This document shows, piece by piece, positions 37,786 to 48,434 of a DNA stretch of 64,000 bases. The stretch is from Dokdonella_A sp044227025. GTDB lineage: Bacteria; Pseudomonadota; Gammaproteobacteria; Xanthomonadales; Rhodanobacteraceae. The translations under genes and the position numbers were made by a program. Location of the stretch: positions 1 to 64,000 of the forward strand of contig NZ_JBGAFX010000004.1 of assembly GCF_044227025.1 (NCBI RefSeq), written 5' to 3'. Within the stretch, counting starts at the first letter, position 1, and each line of letters starts with the position of its first letter. Below the pieces are notes generated by a model, which saw only the letters and a program-made list of their open reading frames with translations, was not told the DNA's origin and did not search any database.

Positions 37786-39240
37786 ATGTTCCGCCCGATC
37801 ATCGCCGCCATCCTGTTGCTCGGCGCCGCCGTCTGCACCGCCCGCGACGGCGACCTCGACCTGCGCTTCGACGGCGACGGCAAGCGCGCCGTCGCGTTCG
37901 ACCTGTCGACAAGCCGGTTCGACCATGCCGTCGCGACGTTCGTCGACGCGGCCGGCCGCTATACCGTCGTCGGCTACGCCGACTACGGCCACGTCGCCTT
38001 CGCCCGCCTCCTGCCAAATGGGGCGATCGACGCGGGCTTCGGCAGTGGCGGTTATCTCACGCGGCCCCTGCCTGCCAATGCGACGGTGACGGTCGCGGCG
38101 AAGGATTTCGCGGGACGCATCGTGGTCGGCGGGCAGGCGATGAACCCGCTCGACGAGGATCCGTTCGTCTGCCGCTACGCCGCCGACGGCACGCCGGACA
38201 CGCAGCTCGGTCCGGACGGTTGCCGCGTCGTGCCGGTCGACTATTCGGTCAATGGCGATGACAACGTCAATGCGATCGCGGTGTCCGAGACCGGCTACAT
38301 CTACCTTGCCGGATCCGCGCAGCGCAACGACACGGGCGACTACGATTTCTTCGTGATGCGCCTGCGCGAAACCGACGCTGCGCCGGACAGCGGTTTCGGC
38401 GGCGGCGACGGCATCCAGACGATCGCCTTCGACCTCGACGGAAACCACGCCGGAGGCGACGACGACGGTGCGACGACCCTGCTGCTCGCTGGTACGTGGC
38501 TCTACGTCGGCGGCTACGCGTACACGAACGTGTTCTCCAACCACGATTTCGCGATCGCCAAGATCAACAGCGGCAGCGGCGCGCTCGATACCACGTTCTG
38601 CCCGAACGCGACCGCCTGTACCGGCAGCGAGGCGTACCAGGGCAAGCGCACGCTCAGCTTCACGCTGACGGCGACGCGTTTCGACGAACAGGTTCGAGGC
38701 TTGAAGTTCGACCGCAACGGCTACCTCATAATGGCCGGCACTGCTGCGGACAACACCGGCGCCGACCTCATCCTGGCGCGCCTGCAGACCGACGGCGCGT
38801 TCCCCGCGCAGGCATTCGGCAACGAAGGCAACCACGTGCGGGGAACCCTGCTCGAGGACCTCGCCGTCGGCGGACTCGCGGTGGACTTCGACACCAACCG
38901 CATCCTCGTTTCAGGCTCGACCGCCAGCGCGCCTGGCAGCGCGGATCCCGACCGCCTGCTCTGGGTCGGCCGTTTCCTCGCCGACGGCACCGCGGACCTG
39001 AGTTTCGCGACGGTCGGCGTGAACCCGAGCTGGGTCAAGGCCATCGCGTTCGAACACCATGACGATGCGCAGCCGACCGACAATACCGGCGGCGCGCTGC
39101 TGATCGACCGCGGTCGCATCGTGCTCACCGGTTCGCGCCTATGGCAGCGCGATGCGGGCATCGGCTTGAACGATTACGATTTCGCGGTCGCGCGCTTCGA
39201 GGGTGATGCGATCTTCATCGACGGCCTCGACGGGTACTGA
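37786..39240 (+). CDS. Secreted delta-60 repeat (beta-propeller) protein with C-terminal tail
   Basis: Start at 37786 follows CGAGGAG; a signal peptide (IIAAILLLGAAVCTARDG) is seen. The body has repeats of the form DLDLRFDGDGK, FVDAAGRYTVVGYADYG and FDRNGYLIMAGTAADN, typical of delta-60 (DUF5122) repeats that build propeller-like surface proteins. It ends DAIFIDGLDGY, related to the tail of other exported proteins here. Function is unknown; cell-surface or extracellular location is likely. Confidence 0.85.
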   Translation: MFRPIIAAILLLGAAVCTARDGDLDLRFDGDGKRAVAFDLSTSRFDHAVATFVDAAGRYTVVGYADYGHVAFARLLPNGAIDAGFGSGGYLTRPLPANATVTVAAKDFAGRIVVGGQAMNPLDEDPFVCRYAADGTPDTQLGPDGCRVVPVDYSVNGDDNVNAIAVSETGYIYLAGSAQRNDTGDYDFFVMRLRETDAAPDSGFGGGDGIQTIAFDLDGNHAGGDDDGATTLLLAGTWLYVGGYAYTNVFSNHDFAIAKINSGSGALDTTFCPNATACTGSEAYQGKRTLSFTLTATRFDEQVRGLKFDRNGYLIMAGTAADNTGADLILARLQTDGAFPAQAFGNEGNHVRGTLLEDLAVGGLAVDFDTNRILVSGSTASAPGSADPDRLLWVGRFLADGTADLSFATVGVNPSWVKAIAFEHHDDAQPTDNTGGALLIDRGRIVLTGSRLWQRDAGIGLNDYDFAVARFEGDAIFIDGLDGY

Positions 39241-39366
39241 TTCATCGCAGCGGTTCGGGCAATGCACTTCGTGCGGGGCCGGCGGCACGCTCGCGTGCCG
39301 CCCTACGCGGATCGATGCCCGTACGCGCGCGCCCCGCATGCGGAAGCCGCGTACGTGCGCGCTGCC

Positions 39367-40572
39367 CTACGCGGGCAGCACGCGCAGGACGTAGCCCTTC
39401 AGGTAGTCGGTCTCCGGAATCGCCGGATGCACCGGGTGGTCCGGCCCCTGCTGCAGCGAGACCAGCATCTGCACCTGACGGTCGAGGTGGCGCGCACCCT
39501 GCTGCACACCGTCGAGCAGAGCAGCGCGCGGCATGTGGTGCGAACAGGAGCAGGTGACGAGGATGCCATCCTTGCTCAGCACCTGCATGCCGAGCTCGGC
39601 GAGGCGTCGGTAGGCGAGGCTGCCTTCCTTGAAATCCTTCTTGCGCTTGATGAACGCCGGGGGGTCGAGGATCACCACGTCGTAGCGCTCGCGCGCCTCG
39701 CGCAGCGCCTTCAGGTGATCGAACGCGTCGGCGCGGATCGCCGTCACGCGTTCGGCGAGTCCGTTGCGCTCGGCGTTGCGCTGCGTCGCTTCGACCGCGG
39801 CGGCGGATGCATCCACGCAGACGACTTCGCTTGCTCCGTACGCCGCGGCACGCAGGCCCCAGCCGCCGAGGTAGCTGAACATGTCGAGCACGCGCTTGCC
39901 CTTGACGAGGCGCGCAAGCTGGTCACGGTTCTCGCGCTGGTCGTAGAACCAGCCGGTCTTCTGCCCGCCGACCGGATCGATCACGAACTCGAGGTCGCCC
40001 TCGCGCGCGACGACTTCGCCACCGTACTCGCCATGGCCGAGATCGGCGTACTCCGGCAGTTGTTCCATCGTGCGGATCGAGGAATCGTTCTTCCACCACA
40101 ACTGCCGCGGCTTGAGCACCTTCACCACCGCGTCGGTGATCGCGTCCTTGAGACGCTCCATGCCGGCGGTCGCGATCTGCCCGACGACGACGTCACCGAA
40201 GCGATCGAGCACGAGGCCCGGCAAGCCATCGGATTCGCCGTAGACCAGCCGGTAGTACGGCTGCGGGTACAGCTGCTCGCGCAGCGCGAGCGCGATGTTC
40301 AGGCGATGCACGATCAGCGAACGGTCGAGCGCATGATCGAGCCCGCGCGAAACCAGCCGCGCGGCGATCAGCGAATTCGGATTGACATAGCCGACACCGA
40401 TCGGCTTGTCGCGGTAGTCGACGATCGCGACGGCCTGACCCGGCTCGAACGCGCCGAGCGGCGAACGCGCGACATCGACCTCGTTCGAGAACACCCACAG
40501 GTGGCCCGCGCGCAGGCGCGCGTCTTCATTCCGCTTGAGGTACAGGGCGGGAAGTTCGATCGAATCGGTCAC
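39367..40572 (-). CDS. RlmI-type class I rRNA methyltransferase
   Basis: This 401-residue protein starts with GTG at 40572 (VTDSIELPALYLKRNEDARL). The N-terminal PUA-like part has LRAGHLWVFSNEVD and GQAVAIVDYRDKPIGVGY. The catalytic part has VLDMFSYLGGWGLRAAAYGA, VDASAAAVEATQRNAERNG, DVVILDPPAFIKRKKDFKEG (PPAF) and VTCSCSHHM. This is the COG1092 family, which includes RlmI (23S rRNA m5C1962) and relatives. It probably acts on 23S rRNA; the exact site is not certain. Confidence 0.9.
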   Translation of the reverse strand: MTDSIELPALYLKRNEDARLRAGHLWVFSNEVDVARSPLGAFEPGQAVAIVDYRDKPIGVGYVNPNSLIAARLVSRGLDHALDRSLIVHRLNIALALREQLYPQPYYRLVYGESDGLPGLVLDRFGDVVVGQIATAGMERLKDAITDAVVKVLKPRQLWWKNDSSIRTMEQLPEYADLGHGEYGGEVVAREGDLEFVIDPVGGQKTGWFYDQRENRDQLARLVKGKRVLDMFSYLGGWGLRAAAYGASEVVCVDASAAAVEATQRNAERNGLAERVTAIRADAFDHLKALREARERYDVVILDPPAFIKRKKDFKEGSLAYRRLAELGMQVLSKDGILVTCSCSHHMPRAALLDGVQQGARHLDRQVQMLVSLQQGPDHPVHPAIPETDYLKGYVLRVLPA

Positions 40573-40682
40573 GGTGCAGGCCGGCGCAGGCGAAGGCCGC
40601 GCACGGTAGCGCGTCCACGCCTGCCCCACAACCGGACACCTAATCGCCGCAGAGCCGTTCGCCGTTGCGCCCGACGCCGGCG

Positions 40683-40794
40683 TTTCGACTCCGCGCGCGT
40701 TGCGCGCTGCGCTCAACGCGAACGGATCAGGAATTCCCCACCCCGAAAACCCCGTTTGCCCTGAGCGCAGCGCCGCAAGCGCGTAGTCGAAGGG
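40683..40794. repeat. Imperfect inverted repeat pair (REP-like)
   Basis: TTTCGACTCCGCGCG (40683-40697) with TGCGCTCAACGCGAACGG (40708-40725) is roughly the reverse complement of CCGTTTGCCCTGAGCGCAG (40752-40770) with GCGTAGTCGAAGGG (40781-40794). The type CCGTTCGCCCTGAGC ... GTCGAAGG is a dispersed repeat in proteobacteria. A similar single copy is near 21160-21207. Confidence 0.6.
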
Positions 40795-40816
40795 TTCGAT
40801 CTGGGCACAGCGACCA

Positions 40817-41551
40817 TCAGGCGTCGATGCGCAAGCGCACCTCGCGCAGGCGCTCGTAGATCGGCATGCACGCTTCCGCGACATCTGCATAGCGTCCCTG
40901 CAGCGCGGGCACCTCGTCCGGAGCCGCTTCGAAACCGGTCGATGCCCACACGCGTTCGTACCAGTGCGGCGCCCAGACGCCGTCGCTGTCGCGCGGACCC
41001 GGTGGCCACGCGAGCATGCGCGGCGTGAATGCAATGCCCAGCCAGTCGCACAGCGCACGCAGGTGCCCTTCCGGCGCGCGCAGGAATTCTCCGGCGTCGA
41101 CAACCGGTACGTCGCCAAGCGCGACAAGGTGTTCGTACAGGCGCTCCTGTTGCGGCAGGCCGATGTCGTCCGGCGTCACGCTTGCGCGCGATTTCACGTA
41201 CGAGGCGACCACGAGGCGCGGATCGCGGATCAGCAGCACGTTGCGCAACTGCGCGATCCAGCCGACGTCGATGTGCGGCAGCAGGTGGTGCGACATGTGC
41301 TTCTGGTACCAGACCGGTCGCTGGCCGGGTGATGAGCCGTGCGCAAGCGATGCGGCAACCCGCCGCCAATCGGTTTCGCCGGCGGCAATGACTTCCTCGC
41401 GCGCCGGATGATCGAGCCCGGTTTCCTCGAGGTAATGCGCATACAGCGGCTCGTCGCTGACCGCGCAGTCGCCACGGTTTTCCCACGCGCGCATCATCGC
41501 CGTCGACAGGTTGCGCGGACCGCTCCACATCGCGACGCGCAGCGGGTTCAT
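40817..41551 (-). CDS. Sulfotransferase-like family protein
   Basis: The 244-residue protein begins MNPLRVAMWSGPRNLSTAMM and RAWENRGDCAVSDEPLYAHY. The GPRNLSTAM loop is the PAPS 5'-phosphosulfate loop pattern. IRDPRLVVASYVKSR matches the 3'-phosphate-binding region. These enzymes move sulfate from PAPS to a small acceptor; which one is not known. The gene overlaps the class IV aminotransferase gene by four bases (ATGA), so their products may act on the same compound. Confidence 0.8.
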   Translation of the reverse strand: MNPLRVAMWSGPRNLSTAMMRAWENRGDCAVSDEPLYAHYLEETGLDHPAREEVIAAGETDWRRVAASLAHGSSPGQRPVWYQKHMSHHLLPHIDVGWIAQLRNVLLIRDPRLVVASYVKSRASVTPDDIGLPQQERLYEHLVALGDVPVVDAGEFLRAPEGHLRALCDWLGIAFTPRMLAWPPGPRDSDGVWAPHWYERVWASTGFEAAPDEVPALQGRYADVAEACMPIYERLREVRLRIDA

Positions 41552-42483
41552 GCGTTTCGCCGCGCCGCGCTCGCGGCCGCGTCGCGCGCTGCGAGTTCGC
41601 GGTAGAGCGCCTGCAGGCGTCCGACCATCGGACCCGCGTTGCCGTCGCCGAGCAGGCGCCCGTCGACGCTGCGCACCGGCACCACGCCGGCGAACGTGCC
41701 GGTGCAGAACGCCTCGTCCGCACCGTACACCTGGGTCAGGCTGAAATTCTTCTCGAATGCGGGGATGCCCGCTTCGCGACACACCTGCAGCACGTTCGCG
41801 CGCGTGATGCCGCCGAGGCAGTAATCGCCGCTCGAGGTCCACACCTCGCCCTTGCGCACGATGAAGAAGTGGGTCGAGTTGCAGGTCGCGACGAAACCGT
41901 GCGGATCCAGCATCAGCGCCTCGTCGGCGCCGGCCTCGATCGCCTGGATGCACGCGGTGATGCAGTTGAGCTTGCTGTGGCTGTTGAGCTTGGGATCCTG
42001 TACGTCCGGAAAACCGCGCCGCACGTGCACGGTGAACAGGCTCAGGCCGCGCGACAGCGTCTCTGGCTTGGGCAACTTGAACTCGGGCAGGATCACGATC
42101 GTCGCCGGCCCGACCGATGCGCGCGGATCCTGGTACGGCGTGCGCTTGGTGCCGCGGGTGACCATCAGGCGCAGGTGCACGCCATCGGTCATGCCGTTCG
42201 CGGCGAGCGTTGCGTACAGCGCATCGGTCAATGCCGCCCGATCGAGGCCGATGTCGAGCGCGATCGCCTTGGCCCCTTCGTACAGGCGATCGAGATGCGC
42301 ATCAAGGAACAATGGATGCCCGTCCGCCACTCGCAAGCCTTCCCAGACGCCGTCGCCGAGCACGAAGCCGCTGTCGAACACCGAAACCATCGCCTCCACG
42401 CGTGCTTTCAGTGTGCCGTTGATCCAGATGCGGATGCCCGCATTGCGCGGGTCATCGTGGAAGTCGTGCACGCTCTGCGACAT
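41548..42483 (-). CDS. Class IV PLP-dependent aminotransferase (BCAT/D-alanine transaminase-like)
   Basis: This 311-residue enzyme has the fold-type IV pattern: IWINGTLKARVEAMVSVFDS, GFVLGDGVWEGLRVADGH, and the catalytic Lys in SHSKLNCITACIQAIEAGAD. It continues with GFVATCNSTHFFIVRKGEVW and GITRANVLQVCREAGIP. It could be a branched-chain or D-amino-acid aminotransferase; sequence alone does not decide. The start may be the ATG at 42483 or the one at 42498. It overlaps the sulfotransferase gene. Confidence 0.9.
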   Translation of the reverse strand: MSQSVHDFHDDPRNAGIRIWINGTLKARVEAMVSVFDSGFVLGDGVWEGLRVADGHPLFLDAHLDRLYEGAKAIALDIGLDRAALTDALYATLAANGMTDGVHLRLMVTRGTKRTPYQDPRASVGPATIVILPEFKLPKPETLSRGLSLFTVHVRRGFPDVQDPKLNSHSKLNCITACIQAIEAGADEALMLDPHGFVATCNSTHFFIVRKGEVWTSSGDYCLGGITRANVLQVCREAGIPAFEKNFSLTQVYGADEAFCTGTFAGVVPVRSVDGRLLGDGNAGPMVGRLQALYRELAARDAAASAARRNA

Positions 42484-42569
42484 GGGGCGAGTCCGCATTG
42501 GGGAACGTCTAGTCTAGTCCGGTGGGCGTCGTTGTTTACAGGCGCGGCGCGCGAGTGCACTGTGGCGCG

Positions 42570-44600
<2,031 letters not shown>

Positions 44601-45068
44601 GCCTCCCAAGCCCGGTCCGTGGCAGCGGCGGCAGCCGCGATGCCTTGACTGGTTCCGCGGCGGCGCCCGCTTCGATGCTCTTCAACCCGCAAGCGGGCGC
44701 TCGTGCAGCCCCGGCTCACGGAGCATCGCGGCTTCCGCCGCTCCCGCATCGGCCTTCGAGCCGGCACCCAGCATGTCGCACTGCAACATCCGCCCGTTCG
44801 TGAAATAGGTCGCAAGATGCATTGATATCCGCTTCCAGACGGATGTTACATGGTGCTATGGTCGGACTGTTTTGTGTCGTAGGCCGACACGAGACCGGTA
44901 CCCGCGATCCGGGCACTTGCCAGGATCTTTCGCAGAACGAGTCTCCCGCGCCGCCAAGAGAGGGGTGGTGCGAGCGGGACGGACGCGACCGGGGAGCAAC
45001 GGAGCTTGCGACGGTGCCGCGGCACGCCGCGGCGTTGCCCACGCGTACTTGATGGGGAGATCAAAATC
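44601..45068. other. Intergenic region with REP-like sequence and leader of the PKD/PPC gene
   Basis: 44620-44735 contains GCAGCGGCGGCAGCCGCGAT and the opposite CATCGCGGCTTCCGCCGCTC, a REP-type inverted pair. Downstream, 44815-44870 is AT-richer (TTGATATCC, TTACATGG, TGCTATGG) and may hold the promoter for the gene at 45069; spacing gives only weak matches to a sigma70 consensus. GGGGAGA precedes the GTG start. No gene is supported. Confidence 0.5.
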
Positions 45069-47873
45069 GTGAATTTCGAACTCGGTCTGCGGCGCAGCCT
45101 GCTCGCCGCGGCGGCGCTCGCTGGTTTGTCGCTGCTCGGCAGCGCGACAGCGTCGAACTACAACCGCCTGCCACCGCAATTCCAGCCTGCCAGCGTGCTC
45201 AACGCGCACGGCCAGACGATCGTCTACGGCACGTCCTACCAGAGCGACACGTCGCTGCCGCTGTATTACCTGCCCGAGTGGAAAGGGTCCGTCAGCGATC
45301 GCTCGTCGGACGAACGTGAAGCCGCCGAGAACTGGCGCATCCCGGGTCGCCATGTCGACGGCAAGGACCCGATCGTGCAGGCGCTCGGCGCGCCTGGCCT
45401 GAACGCGGCGATGCCCGCTCCGATCCTCAGCTTCGACGGCATGGGCGTCGGCTCCTGTGGCTGCGCGCCGCCCGACACCAACGGCGAAATCGGCCGCACG
45501 CAGTACGTGCAGATGACGAATGCGGGCTACCAGGTGTTCGACAAGACCACTGGCGCCTCGCTACTCGGTCCGCGCGCGACCTCCTCGATCTGGGCCGGCT
45601 TCGGCGGCGTCTGCGAGACGTCCGGCCACGGCGACCCGATCGTGCTGTACGACCAGATCGCCGATCGATGGGTCATCACCCAGTTCGCCGGCGGCAGCAC
45701 GATCACCGACGAATGCATCGCGGTGTCGACCAGTGCCGACGCGACCGGCAGCTACAAGCGCTACGGCTACCACCTCGGTTCGGAGTTCTACGACTATCCG
45801 CATCTCGGCGTGTGGCCGGACGGCTACTACATGGCGATGAACGTGTTCAACGCAGCGGGCACGGCGTACCTGCGTCCGCAGCCGTTCGCATTCGATCGCG
45901 CCGCGATGATCGCGGGCGCGACCAGCGCCGCCTATGTAACGACGACCTCGCTAGGCTCGAGCAACGCGCCGCTGATGCCGGCCGATCTCGACGGCTCGAC
46001 CCTGCCGCCGACCGGCGCGCCGGAAGTGTTCGTCGAGTACCCCGACACCAACGCATACAACACCTACCGCTTCCACGCCGACTACGTGACGCCGGCGAAC
46101 ACGACGTTCACGCTCGCCGGCAGTCCGGCCGCGGCGGCGTACACGCAGCCTTGCGGCGCCACGGCCGCTTGCGTGCCGACCAAGGGCGGCGCGGCTAACT
46201 ACCTCAACGGCCTCGACGACCGCCTGATGTTCCGCCTCGCCTACCGCAACTTCGGCGACCATGAATCGCTGGTCGGCAACTACACCGTCAAGGCGAACAA
46301 CGTCGCCGGCATCCGCTGGTTCGAACTGCGCAATGCCACCTCGGGAACGCCGACCAAGTTCCAGGAAAGCACGTACCAACCCGATACCACCTGGCGCTGG
46401 ATGGGCAGCGCGGCGATGGACGGCCAGGGCAACCTCGCGCTCGCCTACTCCGCATCGAGCAGCACGATCAATCCGCAGCTGCGCTACGCGGGCCGACTCG
46501 CCGGCGACGCGCTCAACACGATCACCCAGACCGAGACGCACCTGTTCGACGGCGGCGGCAGCCAGACCGGCTCGGGCAATCGCTGGGGCGACTACAGTGA
46601 TCTCACGGTCGATCCGGTCGACGACTGCACGTTCTGGTACACCCAGGAGTACTACTCCGCGAACGGCAGCTTCAGCTGGAAGACGCGCATCGGCAGCTTC
46701 AAGTTCGCCGGTTGCGGCGGCGGTGGCGGCAACGTGGCGCCGGTCGCGAACTTCGGCGTGACGACCAACGGCCTCACCGCGAACTTCACCGACAGCTCGA
46801 CCGACAGCGACGGCACGATCGCATCGCGCGCGTGGACGTTCGGCGACGGCGGCACCTCGACCGCAACCAATCCGAGCCACACCTACGCGGCGGGCGGCAC
46901 CTACAGCGTCTCGCTGACGGTCACCGACAACGGCGGCGCCACCAACACCAAGACCACGTCGGTCACGGTCACTTCGCCGACCAACGTCCCGCCGGTCGCG
47001 AACTTCAGCTTCACGACGAGCGGCCTCACCGCGAACTTCACCGACAGTTCAACCGACAGCGACGGCACCATCGCATCGCGCTCGTGGAATTTCGGCGACG
47101 CGGGCACCTCGACCGCGACCAGCCCGAGCCACACGTACGCGACGGGCGGCACCTACAGCGTTTCGCTGACGGTCACCGACAACGGCGGCGCGACCAACAC
47201 CAAGACATCGTCGGTGACGGTGTCCGGTGGTGGCACGGTGCTGTCGAACGGCGTTCCGGTCACCGGCCTGTCGGCGACCAGCGGCAACAACACGGCGGTC
47301 TACACGCTGGCCGTGCCGGCCGGTGCGAGCAACCTCACATTCGTCACGTCCGGCAGCAACGGTGACGCCGACCTCTACGTGAAGTTCGGCAGCGCGCCGA
47401 CCACATCGAGCTACGACTGCCGTCCGTACACCGGCTCGTCGAGCGAGACCTGCACGTTCGCAGCCCCGCAGGTCGGCACGTACTACGTGATGGTGCGCGC
47501 GTACGCGAGCTTCACTGGCCTCAGCCTCACCGGCAGTTACACCACCGGCGGCGGCGGCACGGTGCTCACCAGCGGTGTTCCGGTCAGCGGCATCTCGGCG
47601 GGACTCAATGCGTATTCGACGACGTACACGATCGTCGTTCCCGCGGGCAAGACGAACCTGACCGTGAAGACCTCCGGCGGAACCGGTGACGGCGACCTGT
47701 ACGTGCGGCTCGGCTCCGCACCGACCACGTCGACCTACACCTGCCGCTCGTGGGCCAGCGGCAACACGGAAACGTGCTCGCTGTCGTCCCCGGCCGCAGG
47801 CACGTACTACATCCGCATCTATGGCTACACCGCGGCATCGGGCATCACGCTGACGGCGACATACACGCCGTAG
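45069..47873 (+). CDS. Secreted PKD- and PPC-domain protein
   Basis: The GTG start at 45069 is preceded by GGGGAGA and leads to a signal peptide (LLAAAALAGLSLLGSATAS). The 934-residue protein has a 550-residue N-terminal region (GMGVGSCGCAPPDTNGEIG, DQIADRWVITQFAGGS, RWGDYSDLTVDPVDD), resembling secreted propeller-like proteins. Then come two PKD domains (about 560-715, FTDSSTDSDGTIASR-type) and two bacterial pre-peptidase C-terminal (PPC) domains (about 720-930, SNLTFVTSGSNGDADLYVKF and TNLTVKTSGGTGDGDLYVRL). PKD/PPC tails are common in extracellular enzymes; no protease or glycosidase active site is recognised. Confidence 0.88.
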   Translation: MNFELGLRRSLLAAAALAGLSLLGSATASNYNRLPPQFQPASVLNAHGQTIVYGTSYQSDTSLPLYYLPEWKGSVSDRSSDEREAAENWRIPGRHVDGKDPIVQALGAPGLNAAMPAPILSFDGMGVGSCGCAPPDTNGEIGRTQYVQMTNAGYQVFDKTTGASLLGPRATSSIWAGFGGVCETSGHGDPIVLYDQIADRWVITQFAGGSTITDECIAVSTSADATGSYKRYGYHLGSEFYDYPHLGVWPDGYYMAMNVFNAAGTAYLRPQPFAFDRAAMIAGATSAAYVTTTSLGSSNAPLMPADLDGSTLPPTGAPEVFVEYPDTNAYNTYRFHADYVTPANTTFTLAGSPAAAAYTQPCGATAACVPTKGGAANYLNGLDDRLMFRLAYRNFGDHESLVGNYTVKANNVAGIRWFELRNATSGTPTKFQESTYQPDTTWRWMGSAAMDGQGNLALAYSASSSTINPQLRYAGRLAGDALNTITQTETHLFDGGGSQTGSGNRWGDYSDLTVDPVDDCTFWYTQEYYSANGSFSWKTRIGSFKFAGCGGGGGNVAPVANFGVTTNGLTANFTDSSTDSDGTIASRAWTFGDGGTSTATNPSHTYAAGGTYSVSLTVTDNGGATNTKTTSVTVTSPTNVPPVANFSFTTSGLTANFTDSSTDSDGTIASRSWNFGDAGTSTATSPSHTYATGGTYSVSLTVTDNGGATNTKTSSVTVSGGGTVLSNGVPVTGLSATSGNNTAVYTLAVPAGASNLTFVTSGSNGDADLYVKFGSAPTTSSYDCRPYTGSSSETCTFAAPQVGTYYVMVRAYASFTGLSLTGSYTTGGGGTVLTSGVPVSGISAGLNAYSTTYTIVVPAGKTNLTVKTSGGTGDGDLYVRLGSAPTTSTYTCRSWASGNTETCSLSSPAAGTYYIRIYGYTAASGITLTATYTP

Positions 47874-47972
47874 CCCGCGCATCCGCAGGGGCGGCCGGCA
47901 CGGCCGGCTGCCCCTGCAACGGACGACAACAAGGAAGGCGGAACCATACCGCCTGGCATGCGTGACTCCCAC

Positions 47973-47998
47973 AACCGCAGCAATGCGGTTTTTTTTTT
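47973..47998 (+). terminator. Intrinsic terminator after the PKD/PPC gene
   Basis: AACCGCA (47973-47979), loop GCAA, TGCGGTT (47984-47990), running into a stretch of T to 47998. It is a textbook hairpin and T-run, 100 bases after the stop at 47873. Confidence 0.9.
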
Positions 47999-48030
47999 GC
48001 CGGCCATGGATGGCCGACACGCCGAAAATG

Positions 48031-48305
48031 CAGGAGCATTTTTCGGCGGGTGCCTGGATGGCTCCGCAGTTCCCATCGAAGCACGCAGGAGCATTTTCCG
48101 GCGGGTGCCTGGATGGCTCCGCCGTTCCCATCGAAGCATGCACGAGCATTTTTCGGCGGGTGCCTGGATGGCTCCGCAGTTCCCATCGAAGCATGCACGA
48201 GCATTTTCCGGCGGGTGCCTGGATGGCTCCGCAGTTCCCATCGAAGCATGCACGAGCATTTTCCGGCGGGAGCCCGGATGGCTCACCGATTCCAAACGAA
48301 GCACC
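48031..48305. repeat. Five tandem copies of a 55-bp repeat
   Basis: Units start at 48031, 48086, 48141, 48196 and 48251. The core is GAGCATTTTCCGGCGGGTGC then CTGGATGGCTCCGCAGTTCC then CATCGAAGCATG. Copies 1-4 differ by only a few bases; copy 5 has several changes. There are no spacers, so it is not a CRISPR array. 55 is not a multiple of three, so the unit encodes a different peptide phase in each copy; long frames on both strands through it are by-products. It lies between convergent genes, downstream of the terminator. Confidence 0.93.
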
Positions 48306-48434
48306 TCGCATGCTCCTGGCATGCGAAGACACTCCCCTCGTCTTCCTGCCACGCCACGGATGACCGCATGACGTCCTCGCGCGATCAGGCCCGATGCTCC
48401 CCGGAAGGAGCACCGGGCGCCTCGGCAACTGTGC

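Noticed and set aside
48031..48305. CRISPR array
   Set aside because: Direct repeats are contiguous, with no variable spacers, and no cas genes are nearby.
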